From contig NZ_CP093280.1 in the NCBI RefSeq assembly GCF_026651855.1, forward strand, positions 4,256,001-4,320,000: 64,000 nt of DNA, in the 5' to 3' direction. The notes beneath the pieces were generated by a model that did not search any database, was not told where the DNA came from, and saw nothing but the letters and a program-made list of their open reading frames with translations. The DNA is from Pseudomonas silvicola. GTDB taxonomy: Bacteria; Pseudomonadota; Gammaproteobacteria; Pseudomonadales; Pseudomonadaceae. Shown in pieces: positions 34,978 to 46,540 of the stretch. The number at the start of each line of letters is the position of its first letter. Position 1 is the stretch's first letter. The position numbers were made by a program, and so were the translations under genes.

Positions 34978-35730
34978 TCAGTAGGCGCCCGACAGCAAGG
35001 CACCGGCACCGGGCACTATCGGCTCCAGGTCCAGTGCCTTGAGCATGGCATAGGTGGTGGCGATGGCGGCGGTCAGCACCGGCTTTCCGGTCTGCGCCTC
35101 GACCATGGCAACTGCGCCCAGCGACGGCATTTGTACGCAGGCAGAGAGCACGATCACGTCCACGCCTTCCAGGTCCAGGCCGGCGACGATGCCGGGCAGG
35201 CGTGCGGGGTCGTGTCGTGCCACGTCGAGGTTGTCCGGGATTTCCAGTGCATGCCAGACCTTGACCTCGATGCCTTCGTGCTGGATGTAGTCCACCACCA
35301 GCTCGGTCAGGGGCTTCATGTAGGGGGCGACCAGGGCGATGCGCCTGGCACCCAGCACGTTCAAGCCATCCACCAGGGCGCCGGCGCTGGTGATCACGTT
35401 GGCCTGGGAGTCGTTGTCGCGCACCACCTGGCCCAGGCGCTGCTGGGACTCGCGGTGGTAGCCGCGGCCCATGGACATGATCGCCACCAGGCAGGCGTAG
35501 CCCAGCACGTCGACGCGGGCGTCGGACAGCTCCAGGGCGCAGCGGTCGGACTGGGCGTCCATGGCCGCCAGTTCTTCCTTCTTCACGTGCTTCATGCGCA
35601 TGCGCGCCGAATGGAAGGTGAAGCGCTGCGGGCGGATCAACTGGCGTGCAGTGAGCATCGCCGGGATCTCGGTTTCCATGGTGGTGTTGGAACTCGGCAC
35701 AATCTGGCCGATGCGGTACAGCTGGTTCAT
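34978..35730 (-). CDS. nicE: maleate isomerase NicE, copy B
   Basis: Complete 250-residue maleate isomerase with Cys80 and Cys198, 13 bp after nicD in the ancestral nicC-D-E order. It turns maleate into fumarate for the TCA cycle. With copy A the cell has two functional doses of this last step, while the other nic genes stay single, so if the duplication was selected, nicE dosage is the obvious gain. Confidence 0.9.
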   Translation of the reverse strand: MNQLYRIGQIVPSSNTTMETEIPAMLTARQLIRPQRFTFHSARMRMKHVKKEELAAMDAQSDRCALELSDARVDVLGYACLVAIMSMGRGYHRESQQRLGQVVRDNDSQANVITSAGALVDGLNVLGARRIALVAPYMKPLTELVVDYIQHEGIEVKVWHALEIPDNLDVARHDPARLPGIVAGLDLEGVDVIVLSACVQMPSLGAVAMVEAQTGKPVLTAAIATTYAMLKALDLEPIVPGAGALLSGAY

Positions 35731-35743
35731 GAGAGTCTCCAGG

Positions 35744-38009
<2,266 letters not shown>

Positions 38010-39062
38010 ATGGCAGTCAGTGACGGTGAGTTGGTGCAGATGTTTGAACATGTGTTGAAGCTTTCGCGGGTGGACGCCAGTCAGAGCGTGGCGGTGCTCA
38101 AGAGTCATTACTCGAACCCCCGGACGGTCAGGGCCGCTACCGAAGCTGCGCAGCGGTTGGGGGCCAAGGTTTACGCGGTAGAGTTGCCGGCCTTCAATGC
38201 GCCGGTCGCGATGGGCAATGACATGACCGCCTACTGCGGCGATACCGCGTTGACCGGCAACCTGGCGGCCCAGCGGGCGCTGGAAGCGGCGGACCTGATC
38301 GTCGACACCATGATGCTGCTGCACTCCCCGGAACAGGAGCAGATCCTCAAGACCGGCACGCGCATCCTGCTGGCCGTGGAACCGCCGGAAGTACTGGCAC
38401 GCATGCTGCCCAGCGAAGCGGACAAGGCCCGGGTGCTGGCCGCGGAGCAACTGCTCAAGGCCGCCCGCTCGATGACCATGCGGTCGGCGGCAGGCAGTGA
38501 TTTTCGCGCGCCACTGGGGCAATACCCCGCGGTGACCGAGTATGGTTTCGCCGATGAGCCGGGGCGTTGGGATCACTGGCCCAGCGGTTTCCTCTTCACC
38601 TGGCCGGACGAGGACAGCGCCGAGGGCGTGCTGGTGCTGGATATCGGCGACATCGTGCTGCCGTTCAAGAACTACTGCCGCGAGCGCATCACGCTTGAGA
38701 TCGAAAAGGGCTTCATCACCGCCATCCACGGCGGTTTCGAAGCCCAGTACCTGCGCGAGTACATGGCCTATTTCAAAGACCCCGAGGTGTATGGCATTTC
38801 CCACATCGGCTGGGGCCTGCAACCGCGCGCCCAGTGGACGGCCATGGGCCTGCACGACAAGAACGACGGCATGTGCATGGACGCGCGGGCGTTCTACGGC
38901 AATTTCCTGTTCTCCACCGGGCCCAACACGGAGGTGGGAGGCAAGCGCAAGACGCCTTGCCACCTGGACATTGCGCTGCGCAATTGCGATGTCTATCTGG
39001 ATGACACGGCCGTGGTACTGGCCGGTGACGTGGTTGCCCCTGCCGCTTCCATCGCCCGCTGA
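38010..39062 (+). CDS. nicX: 2,5-dihydroxypyridine 5,6-dioxygenase NicX
   Basis: A 350-residue iron dioxygenase that opens 2,5-dihydroxypyridine to N-formylmaleamate. The metal ligands His265 (ISHIGWG), His318 and Asp320 (CHLD) stand at exactly the positions known for NicX. Length matches the family. It is the first gene of a rightward unit nicX-nicR and is divergent from nicC, the enzyme that makes its substrate. Confidence 0.92.
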   Translation: MAVSDGELVQMFEHVLKLSRVDASQSVAVLKSHYSNPRTVRAATEAAQRLGAKVYAVELPAFNAPVAMGNDMTAYCGDTALTGNLAAQRALEAADLIVDTMMLLHSPEQEQILKTGTRILLAVEPPEVLARMLPSEADKARVLAAEQLLKAARSMTMRSAAGSDFRAPLGQYPAVTEYGFADEPGRWDHWPSGFLFTWPDEDSAEGVLVLDIGDIVLPFKNYCRERITLEIEKGFITAIHGGFEAQYLREYMAYFKDPEVYGISHIGWGLQPRAQWTAMGLHDKNDGMCMDARAFYGNFLFSTGPNTEVGGKRKTPCHLDIALRNCDVYLDDTAVVLAGDVVAPAASIAR

Positions 39063-39149
39063 AGGCCCACTGCAAGCGGCTGCCGGTGCGCATCGGCGGC
39101 CGCTTGCGTTATCGTAGGCGCCTTTTCACCCATTGTCGGGCAGCACTGC

Positions 39150-39590
39150 ATGAACGCTTCAGACTACTCCTACACCGATCAGGTCGGCCATTTGCTGCGC
39201 AAGGCCTACCAGCGGCACATGGCGATCTTCCAGCAGAACGTCGGCGAGTCGCAATTGACGGCCGTGCAGTTCATCACACTCTGCGCGGTTCGTGACCACG
39301 GGCCGAGTTCGTTGAGTGAGTTGGTGAAAATGACCGCCGTGGACCAGGCTACCATTCGGGGCATCGTCGAGCGCCTCAAGGCGCGTGACCTGATCGTCCT
39401 GGGCCACGACGCCCAGGACAAGCGCAAGGTCATCGTCAGCCTGTCCGACGCCGGGCGCCACGCGGTGGAGCAGACCGTTCCCTGCGCCCAGGCCATCAGC
39501 GAGTTGACGCTCAGCAACCTCAATGCCGGTGAACGCGTGGCCATGATGTTCCTGCTGCGCAAGATGATGGACGACCCCGAGCAAGCCTAG
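39150..39590 (+). CDS. nicR: MarR-family repressor NicR
   Basis: A 146-residue MarR protein. The winged helix domain spans about residues 30-100 (SLSELVKMTAVDQATIRGIVE as recognition region, then the wing DAQDKRKVIVSLSD), with helical dimer ends. NicR represses the nicC and nicX operons of P. putida and is relieved by 6-hydroxynicotinate or 2,5-dihydroxypyridine. Placement 88 bp after nicX fits the known nicXR unit. Confidence 0.88.
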   Translation: MNASDYSYTDQVGHLLRKAYQRHMAIFQQNVGESQLTAVQFITLCAVRDHGPSSLSELVKMTAVDQATIRGIVERLKARDLIVLGHDAQDKRKVIVSLSDAGRHAVEQTVPCAQAISELTLSNLNAGERVAMMFLLRKMMDDPEQA

Positions 39591-39665
39591 TGTCCCGTCC
39601 GTAGCGGGGCTTGGCAGGAGTGGGAGTTGGCTTGTGGGGCACTCCCGCCTGTCGACGTTCGTCAG

Positions 39666-39681
39666 TTGGCACCGTTCTTGC
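39666..39681 (+). promoter_or_regulatory. -24/-12 type promoter of nicAB
   Basis: TTGGCACCGTTCTTGC has GG and GC 10 bases apart and fits the sigma-54 consensus (TTGGCACG-N4-TTGC) except one base. The start of transcription would be near 39693, inside the palindrome below. Dependence on RpoN is inferred from sequence only; nicotinate is a nitrogen source, which would make sense of it. No enhancer site was recognised. Confidence 0.5.
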
Positions 39682-39686
39682 CTTTT

Positions 39687-39706
39687 CATGTAGTAAGTAC
39701 TTCATG
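39687..39706. promoter_or_regulatory. operator palindrome at the nicAB promoter
   Basis: A 20-bp imperfect dyad CATGTAGTAAGTACTTCATG with arms CATGwAGTA / TACTwCATG lies 18 bp before the nicA start and overlaps the expected transcription start. Size and place fit a TetR-type repressor; NicS, encoded at the end of nicAB, is the candidate. Confidence 0.55.
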
Positions 39707-39723
39707 AGTGGGTGGGAAACACA

Positions 39724-40233
39724 ATGGACAAGGCCGCTCTACCGGACGCATTGGTCAACGTTTCGTGCACCGTCAACGGGCAGGCCATTCAACGTACCGC
39801 CATGGCTGATACCCCGCTGCTGCTGGTGCTGCGCAACGACCTCGCGTTGAACGGCCCCAAGTACGGCTGCGGCCTGGGCGAGTGCGGTGCCTGTACCGTC
39901 ATCGTCGATGGCAAGGCCGGGCGTTCCTGTGTACTGCCCTGGGCAGGCATGCAGGGGCGTACCATCACCACGCTGGAGGGCCTGGGTGCCCGTGGCAACC
40001 TGCACCCGGTGCAGCAGGCCTTTGTCGAGGAGCAGGCCGCGCAATGCGGTTACTGCCTCAACGGCATGATCATGACCACCAAGGCCCTGCTGGACCGCAA
40101 CCCCGAGCCCAGTGACGAACAGATTCGCCGCGCGCTGGCTGCCAACCTGTGCCGCTGTGGCACCCATCTCGAAATCCTCAAGGCGGCGCACCGCGCCGTG
40201 ACGCTATGCCGGGAGTGCCCACGCCGTGACTGA
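39724..40233 (+). CDS. nicA: nicotinate hydroxylase small subunit NicA
   Basis: A 169-residue protein with two [2Fe-2S] sites: a plant-ferredoxin-type motif with Cys49, Cys54 and Cys57 (KYGCGLGECGACTV) and the second domain with CGYC and CRCG. It passes electrons from the molybdenum site of NicB. ATG at 39724 is preferred; GTG at 39712 is also in frame. The gene overlaps nicB by 8 bp. A short C-terminal tail ending CRECPRRD is extra compared with typical members. Confidence 0.92.
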   Translation: MDKAALPDALVNVSCTVNGQAIQRTAMADTPLLLVLRNDLALNGPKYGCGLGECGACTVIVDGKAGRSCVLPWAGMQGRTITTLEGLGARGNLHPVQQAFVEEQAAQCGYCLNGMIMTTKALLDRNPEPSDEQIRRALAANLCRCGTHLEILKAAHRAVTLCRECPRRD

Positions 40234-43200
40234 CCTGACTTCCCCCATCCCCACCCAGGCGCAACTGCTGGCACGCGAGGGCGTGCTGCTGGTGGTCAAT
40301 GAAATCCAGCCCCCGTCCGGCCCGGTGCCCAAGGGGCAGCAACCGGTGCTCAAGCCCAAGGAGCTGGGGTTGTTCATCGCCCTGTGCGACACCGGCGAGT
40401 TCTATGCCTTCAACGGTCATGTGGACCTGGGCACCGGCATCCAGACCTCACTGGCACAGATCGTCGCCGAGGAACTGGACCTGCGCATGGACCAACTGCG
40501 CATGGTGCTGGGTGACACTGCGCGCGCCCCGAATCAGGGGGCGACCATCGCCAGCGCCACCCTGCAGATCTCCGCCGTGCCGCTGCGCAATGCCGCCGCC
40601 GAGGCGCGGCGCTGGCTGCTGGACGCGGCAGCCGCGCGCATGGGGGCGCCGAAGAGCGCGCTGCGTATCGAAGCCGGCTGCGTTTTTGGGCCCAACGACC
40701 AGGCGCTGACCTTCACGCAGTTGATCAGCGGGCAGCACGTCGAATTGATGATCTCCGGCGAGGCGCCGCTCAAAGCCATCGAAGACTACACGCTGGTGGG
40801 GCAGAGTTCGTCACGGGTGGATATTCCCGCCAAGGCTGCTGGCGAGCTGACGTTCGTGCATGACATGCGGGTGCCAGGCATGCTCCATGGCCGCATGGTA
40901 CGGCCGCCCTACGATGGTCACGACACCGGACCTTTCGTGGGTACTAGCCTGGTGCGCGTCGACGAGTCGTCAATCGCCCACCTGCCCGGCATCGTCAAAG
41001 TGGTGGTGATCGGTGATTTTGTCGGCGTGGTGGCCGAGCGTGAAGAGCAGGCGGTCAAGGCGGCCCGACAGCTGCGGGTAGAGTGGAAACCCTGGCAGCA
41101 CCACGTGCCCGACCTGGGTGATGTGGAGCAGGCCATCCGCGACAACCCTCACATCGAGCGTGTGGTGCATGACACCGGAGGGGTCGACGCGGCGCTGGCC
41201 AGCGTCGACCGGCGTTTCACCCGCCGTTACCTGTGGCCCTACCAGTTGCACGCTTCGATCGGGCCCTCATGCGCGGTGGCGGACTATCGGCCCGAGGGCA
41301 TTCGCCTGTGGTCCGGGACGCAGAACCCGCACCTGCTGCGCGCCGACCTGGCCTGGCTGCTGGCGTGCGACGAGGCGCTGATTGAAATCATCCGCATGGA
41401 GGCCGCGGGCTGCTACGGCCGCAATTGCGCCGATGATGTGTGCGCCGACGCCTTGCTGTTGTCCCGCGCCGTGGGCCAACCGGTGCGGGTGCAATTGACC
41501 CGTGAGCAGGAGCATGTGTGGGAACCCAAGGGCACCGCGCAACTGATGGAGGTGGACGGCGGTATCGACGCGGCGGGGGACCTGGCGGTCTACGATTTCC
41601 GCACCAGCTACCCATCCAACGGTGCGCCCAACCTCGCGCTGCTGCTGACTGGCCGGGTCGAACCGGTGCCAGTCACCTACGAAATGGGCGATCGCACTTC
41701 CATTCCCCACTATGAGTACCCCGAACTGCGTGTCAGCATCAACGACATGGCCCCCATCGTTCGGGCCTCGTGGCTGCGCGGTGTATCGGCATTGCCCAAC
41801 GTGCTCGCCCACGAGTCCTACATCGACGAACTGGCGTGCGCCGCTGGCGTCGACCCGGTGGAATATCGCCTGCGCTACCTGCCGGACGAACGCGCCGCCG
41901 AACTGGTGCGCTCCACCGCCCAGCGCGCGGCCTGGACCCCGCGCACCCAGCCAGGCACCACGCCTTCCGAGGACGGTGTGCTGCGCGGACGTGGTTTTGC
42001 CTATGCGCGCTACATCCACAGTAAATTCCCCGGCTTCGGCGCTGCGTGGGCGGCCTGGGTCGCTGATGTGGCCATCGACAAGGCCACCGGCGAAGTGGCC
42101 GTCACCCGTGTGGTAGTGGGCCACGATGCCGGAATGATGATCAACCCCGCAGGGGTTCAGCACCAGATCCACGGCAACGTCGTGCAGTCCACAAGCCGGG
42201 TGCTCAAGGAGCGGGTGACGTTCGAGGAGTCGCGGGTGTCGAGCAAGGAGTGGGGAGGGTACCCGATCCTGACCTTCCCCGAGGTGCCCAAGGTCGACGT
42301 GATGATGATGCCCCGCCAGAACGAGCCGCCCATGGGCGCGGGCGAGTCGGCGTCGGTGCCCAGCGCGGCAGCCATCGCCAATGCCGTCTACGACGCCACG
42401 GGCATTCGCTTTCGCGAGTTGCCGATCACCCCGGAGCGCATTCTGGCAGCACTCAAGGCCAAAGAGCCTGTGGATCCGGTCGGCTTGCCCTATGCGGCCC
42501 CGATAAAGCCCAAGCGCAGGAGATGGCTGTTCGGCGGCCTGACCGGGCTGCTGGGCGCGGCATTGGGGCTGGGCATCACCGCCATGCCCTGGCGCCAGGA
42601 AATTGCTCGGGTGGCGCCGCCGGGCGCCAACACCTGGAGCGCTGCCACCCTGGAGCATGGGCGGCTGCTGGCTGCGGCGGGCGACTGCGCCGTATGCCAC
42701 ACCGCGCCCGGCGGCAGCACCAACGCCGGCGGCTTGGCCATGGACACACCCTTTGGCCGCCTGTACAGCAGCAATATCACCCCCGACCCCGCTACCGGCA
42801 TCGGCAACTGGTCGTTCAGCGCCTTTGATCGGGCGATGCGCCAGGGCATCAGCCGCGATGGCAAGCATCTCTACCCGGCGTTTCCCTACACGGCGTTCCG
42901 CTCGACCACCGAGGCCGACATGCAGGCCCTTTACGCCTACTTGATGTCCCAGGCACCCGTGGCCAGCACCCCACCTGCCAACCGCATGAGTTTCCCGTTC
43001 AACGTCAGGCCGCTGATGGCCGGGTGGAACAGCCTGTTTCTCAAACAGGGCGAGTTTCAGCCCGTACCGGAGCGCAGCGCTCAGTGGAACCGCGGCAACT
43101 ACCTGGTCAACGGCCTGGGCCACTGCGCGGCCTGCCACTCCCCTCGCAACCTGATGGGGGCAGAGCAGGGGGGGCGGGCTTTTCTGGCCGGCGCCGTGGT

Positions 43201-43810
43201 GGATGGCTGGGAGGCTCCGCCCCTGGCCGGCATGGCCAGCGCCGCGGTGCCCTGGAGCGAGGAGCAATTGGTGGACTACCTGCGCAGCGGTTTTTCCAGC
43301 GGCCATGGCGTTGCCGCCGGGCCCATGGGGCCGGTGGTAGCGGGGCTGGCCACCTTGCCGCAGGCGGACCTGCAGGCCATTGCCCACTACCTGTTGTCAC
43401 TGCCAGGCGAGCCATCCGCCGCCAAAGCCAAGCCAACCCCGCAGGCCGCCCTGAGTGACCGTATGCCTGACAAGGTGGCGGGAAAGCGGATCTTCGAGGG
43501 GGCCTGCCAGGGTTGCCACACGGCGGCGAGCGGCGGCCCGGTGCTGTTTGGTGTCAGCCCCGACATGGCCGCCAACACCAGCGTGCACAGCGACCGGCCC
43601 AACAACCTGATTCAGGTGATCTTGCAGGGCATCGAGCGCCCGGCAACCAGCGACCTGGGGTACATGCCGGCCTTCAAGGGCAGTTTCAGCGATACCCAGG
43701 TCGCCGACCTGGCCGCGTATCTGCGCGCCGAGTTCGCGCCGCGCGAACCGGCGTGGCCCGAGCTGAGCAAACAGGTCGGCTGGCTGCGCGCCAACCCGGG
43801 TAGCCACTGA
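40226..43810 (+). CDS. nicB: nicotinate hydroxylase large subunit NicB (Mo + cytochrome c)
   Basis: A 1194-residue fusion. Residues 1 to about 745 are the aldehyde-oxidase/xanthine-dehydrogenase-type molybdopterin domain (motifs HVDLGTGIQTSLAQI and PPMGAGESASVPSAAAIANA). Residues about 765-790 are a hydrophobic anchor, and the C-terminal third is a triheme cytochrome c with CxxCH at Cys821 (CAVCH), Cys967 (CAACH) and Cys1094 (CQGCH). It hydroxylates nicotinate at C6 and sends electrons to the respiratory chain instead of NAD. GTG start. The nearby xdhC-like gene is decayed, so molybdenum-cofactor loading depends on another XdhC. Confidence 0.93.
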   Translation: MTDLTSPIPTQAQLLAREGVLLVVNEIQPPSGPVPKGQQPVLKPKELGLFIALCDTGEFYAFNGHVDLGTGIQTSLAQIVAEELDLRMDQLRMVLGDTARAPNQGATIASATLQISAVPLRNAAAEARRWLLDAAAARMGAPKSALRIEAGCVFGPNDQALTFTQLISGQHVELMISGEAPLKAIEDYTLVGQSSSRVDIPAKAAGELTFVHDMRVPGMLHGRMVRPPYDGHDTGPFVGTSLVRVDESSIAHLPGIVKVVVIGDFVGVVAEREEQAVKAARQLRVEWKPWQHHVPDLGDVEQAIRDNPHIERVVHDTGGVDAALASVDRRFTRRYLWPYQLHASIGPSCAVADYRPEGIRLWSGTQNPHLLRADLAWLLACDEALIEIIRMEAAGCYGRNCADDVCADALLLSRAVGQPVRVQLTREQEHVWEPKGTAQLMEVDGGIDAAGDLAVYDFRTSYPSNGAPNLALLLTGRVEPVPVTYEMGDRTSIPHYEYPELRVSINDMAPIVRASWLRGVSALPNVLAHESYIDELACAAGVDPVEYRLRYLPDERAAELVRSTAQRAAWTPRTQPGTTPSEDGVLRGRGFAYARYIHSKFPGFGAAWAAWVADVAIDKATGEVAVTRVVVGHDAGMMINPAGVQHQIHGNVVQSTSRVLKERVTFEESRVSSKEWGGYPILTFPEVPKVDVMMMPRQNEPPMGAGESASVPSAAAIANAVYDATGIRFRELPITPERILAALKAKEPVDPVGLPYAAPIKPKRRRWLFGGLTGLLGAALGLGITAMPWRQEIARVAPPGANTWSAATLEHGRLLAAAGDCAVCHTAPGGSTNAGGLAMDTPFGRLYSSNITPDPATGIGNWSFSAFDRAMRQGISRDGKHLYPAFPYTAFRSTTEADMQALYAYLMSQAPVASTPPANRMSFPFNVRPLMAGWNSLFLKQGEFQPVPERSAQWNRGNYLVNGLGHCAACHSPRNLMGAEQGGRAFLAGAVVDGWEAPPLAGMASAAVPWSEEQLVDYLRSGFSSGHGVAAGPMGPVVAGLATLPQADLQAIAHYLLSLPGEPSAAKAKPTPQAALSDRMPDKVAGKRIFEGACQGCHTAASGGPVLFGVSPDMAANTSVHSDRPNNLIQVILQGIERPATSDLGYMPAFKGSFSDTQVADLAAYLRAEFAPREPAWPELSKQVGWLRANPGSH

Positions 43811-43813
43811 CGC

Positions 43814-44470
43814 TCAACCCGGGCCATCAGGAAGGTTGCGCAGGCCGCGCAGCACCTGGTCGCAGGCATACGCGAGCCAGCTGTCGCGCGCGTGGGCGCT
43901 GGCCAGGTCGGTGCCAAGGAAGGCGCCCAGGGTGTGCTGGTTGGAATGGTAGAAGTAGCACAACGAAGAAATCAGCAAGTACAGGTGGTGGAGGTCGACA
44001 TCGGCGCGAAACACCCCCTGCGCCTGGCCGGCCTCGATGATCGGTGCCAGGTTGCCCAGAGCCTCCCCGGACAAGGCCCTGAGGGCGGGGGACTTGCGCG
44101 AATGAGCGGCCTTGTGCAGGTTTTCGGTATTGAGAATGCTGATGAACTCGGGGTGCTGGATGTAGTACTGCCACACGAACGCAATCAATTGCCGCAGCGC
44201 GGCTACCGGGTCATCCAGGTTGAAGCGCTGGCGGCTTTCAGCCTCATTGAAACCGGCGTAGATGCTCTCCAGTACACGGATGAACAGCTGCTCCTTGCTC
44301 TTGAAATAGTAATAGATCATCCGGTCGTTGGACTTGGCCAACCGTGAGATCTTCTCGATGCGCCCGCCGCTGTAGCCGTCCTGGCTGAAGACGCGGGTAG
44401 CCGCCTTGAGGATGCGGGCGCGGGTCAAATCCGCTTGCTGGGCGCGGACGCCGGAATTGGGCGTGGGCAT
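43814..44470 (-). CDS. nicS: TetR-family regulator NicS
   Basis: A 218-residue TetR protein. The helix-turn-helix spans about residues 17-62 (RILKAATRVFSQDGYSGGRI and MIYYYFKSKEQLF) and the helical ligand domain follows. It lies 3 bp from the end of nicB, tail to tail. NicS represses nicAB in P. putida and responds to nicotinate or 6-hydroxynicotinate. ATG at 44470 has GGAG upstream; the longer frame from 44509 is less likely. Confidence 0.88.
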   Translation of the reverse strand: MPTPNSGVRAQQADLTRARILKAATRVFSQDGYSGGRIEKISRLAKSNDRMIYYYFKSKEQLFIRVLESIYAGFNEAESRQRFNLDDPVAALRQLIAFVWQYYIQHPEFISILNTENLHKAAHSRKSPALRALSGEALGNLAPIIEAGQAQGVFRADVDLHHLYLLISSLCYFYHSNQHTLGAFLGTDLASAHARDSWLAYACDQVLRGLRNLPDGPG

Positions 44471-44580
44471 GTAGGCTCCGCTGACGGTGAAGCCCTGATC
44501 ATACGGCATGAAGCTTTTGCCGGTCTTGCCGCCTTCGAAATTATGTCCCAGGCCCCGCGTGAGCGCTACGAGACGTTGAG

Positions 44581-44745
44581 TTGTCCCCCTTCGTTAAAGC
44601 CGATCAGGGCGTGCTTCACACGCTGCCTAACACGCGGGACGTCTTCAGGGCGTTCGAGCGGGGGGGGCTTCGATTTCCCCCGAGAGGATTACGAGGTGAA
44701 CTGGAAGGACCGCTTCACCGCGCCGTCTGCTTTCCGAGCGTGCGC
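44581..44745 (+). pseudogene. frameshifted gene fragment
   Basis: One frame reads FVKADQGVLHTLPNTRDVFR and on to FERGG. After a run of eight G at about 44659-44666 a second frame continues FDFPREDYEVNWKDRF. Joined, they look like one natural peptide of about 50 residues, with no start or end. I do not recognise the family. The rest of the 44471-44905 gap holds nothing clear apart from leader DNA of the transporter gene. Confidence 0.35.
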
Positions 44746-44905
44746 CCGGTCCGAAAGCCAGATCAACAGGGTGCGGTCCCTATCAGCCATGCATCGCGGA
44801 GCACCTCATAAAAAGATCCACTCGCTCGATCACCAATAGGCACTTCTTCCAGCACAAGGATGCGTTGCACCCTGTGGGCAATGACAAAAACACAGGAAAC
44901 CGATC

Positions 44906-46186
44906 ATGCGCCTCGGCTGGTACTCCGCACTGACTCCCAAGGAAAAACGCACCTACTGGGCGTGTTTCGGTGGTTTTACGCTCGACTCCATGGATTCGAC
45001 CATCTACGCACTGATGATGCCCGTGCTGATGACCGTGCTGGCCCTGAGCAAGTCCGATGCCGGCATGCTGGGTTCGGTGTCGTTGATCGGCAGCGCCATC
45101 GGTGGCTGGGGCGCGGGCCTGCTGGCCGACCGTTATGGCCGGGTCCGGGTGATGCAGGGCACGGTCCTGTGGGTGGCGCTTTTCACCTGCCTGGCAGGGT
45201 TGTGCAGCAGCTTCTGGGCGTTTCTGCCGGTGCGGTTTCTGCAGGGTATCGGCTATGGCGGCGAGGCGGTGGTAGGCGCGGTGCTGATCAGCGAGGCCAT
45301 CGCGCCGGCCTTGCGGGGGCGGGTGGTAGCGTCGGTGCAAAGCGGCTACGCGGTGGGCTATGCCATCTCCCTGACCATGATGCCGGTGGTGTTCGCCTGG
45401 CTGCCCGAAGACATCGCCTGGCGTGCCTTCTTCGCCATCGGCCTGCTGCCCGCCGCGCTCATCTGGTTTATCCGCCGCCTGGTGCCGGAGTCCGAAGCGT
45501 TCACCCGTGCCAGCCAGAAGCGTCGGCGCATCGAGGTGCGCGACATATTCGGCGCAGAGCATCGTCGGGTCACGTTGATCAGTACCGTACTGGCCAGCGG
45601 GATTTTCGGCGGCGCCTACATCATGATCACGTGGCTGCCCACCTACATGCGCCTGGTGCTGAACCTGCCAGTGGCCTCGACCTCGGGCTACCTGGCGGTG
45701 AATATCATCGGTTCACTGCTGGGCCCGTTCATTTACGGGCGCATCAGCGATGGCATCAGCCGTGGCAAGGCGTTCATGCTGTTCCTGGTGTGCCAGGCCT
45801 GCGTAGTGGCGGTGTATACCTTCGCGCCCATCAACATGGCGGTCACCCTGGGCCTGGGCCTGCTGCTGGGCGCCTTCCAGGGCGGCCTCGCCTCAGGGCT
45901 GCCGGTGGCGTTCGCCGAGCTGTACCCCACGCGCATCCGCGCCAACGGCGCCGGTTTCTGCACCAGCTTTGGTCGCGGTTTCGGTTCGATCATGCCCGCG
46001 GCGGTGGGTTTCGCCGCCACCGGCATGGGGTTGCCGACCGCCATGGGGCTGTTCGCGATCACTTCTTACCTGATCGCCTTCATCGCGGCGCTCTGCCTGC
46101 CCAACGCCACCGGCGCGGACATGACCGATGAGCAGCCCGGCAGGGCGCAGGAAGACGACAGCTCGCCCGTTGTGCACCACCATTGA
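44906..46186 (+). CDS. MFS transporter, aromatic acid:H+ symporter type
   Basis: A 426-residue carrier with 12 membrane segments. GFTLDSMDSTIYALMMPVLM (segment 1) contains the Asp pair used for proton coupling in the AAHS group, LLADRYGRVRVM is the loop 2-3 signature, and ELYPTRIRANGAGF is the loop 10-11 stretch. It probably imports an aromatic or heterocyclic acid; nicotinate is possible from its place after nicS. The tail is hydrophilic and ends in three His. Confidence 0.82.
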   Translation: MRLGWYSALTPKEKRTYWACFGGFTLDSMDSTIYALMMPVLMTVLALSKSDAGMLGSVSLIGSAIGGWGAGLLADRYGRVRVMQGTVLWVALFTCLAGLCSSFWAFLPVRFLQGIGYGGEAVVGAVLISEAIAPALRGRVVASVQSGYAVGYAISLTMMPVVFAWLPEDIAWRAFFAIGLLPAALIWFIRRLVPESEAFTRASQKRRRIEVRDIFGAEHRRVTLISTVLASGIFGGAYIMITWLPTYMRLVLNLPVASTSGYLAVNIIGSLLGPFIYGRISDGISRGKAFMLFLVCQACVVAVYTFAPINMAVTLGLGLLLGAFQGGLASGLPVAFAELYPTRIRANGAGFCTSFGRGFGSIMPAAVGFAATGMGLPTAMGLFAITSYLIAFIAALCLPNATGADMTDEQPGRAQEDDSSPVVHHH

Positions 46187-46285
46187 GGGGCTGCGCTGCA
46201 GATGGCCTTAGCGCATTGCGCTTAGGTGGGTTGAACAATCCGGGTGGTCAACGGTTCGAATGTTCACCACTAGGGAGGATTGATC

Positions 46286-46432
46286 ATGCAGCCGAAAACC
46301 GAAGGGATGGAAGAGCAGGGGCCCGGGGGCGTACCGTTCATCAACGACCCTGAGAAACCCTCGTCGGACCATCGTCTTGTCGAAGAACCCGTCGAGAGTG
46401 ATGAAGACGACGAGGAGGAGGACGAGCCATAG
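46286..46432 (+). CDS. 48-residue acidic protein
   Basis: GGGAGG at 46272-46277 precedes ATG at 46286. The product starts MQPKTEGMEEQGPGGVPF and ends in a run of Asp and Glu (residues 36-47 nearly all acidic). No membrane segment or known domain is visible, and the family is unknown to me. The good ribosome site and amino-acid bias support a real gene. Confidence 0.65.
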   Translation: MQPKTEGMEEQGPGGVPFINDPEKPSSDHRLVEEPVESDEDDEEEDEP

Positions 46433-46540
46433 GGGCTCGATCCCGCCACTGATCCCGGTACAAGCTGCATGACATCGAAGCGACGTATGAGTTGTTCGCT
46501 CACCAGCGCGACGGGGTGATGAGGGGCGGGATTGGGGGCA

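Noticed and set aside
41267-43387. 706-codon minus-strand frame
   Set aside because: Antisense shadow of nicB, which has clear molybdenum-domain and heme motifs on the other strand.
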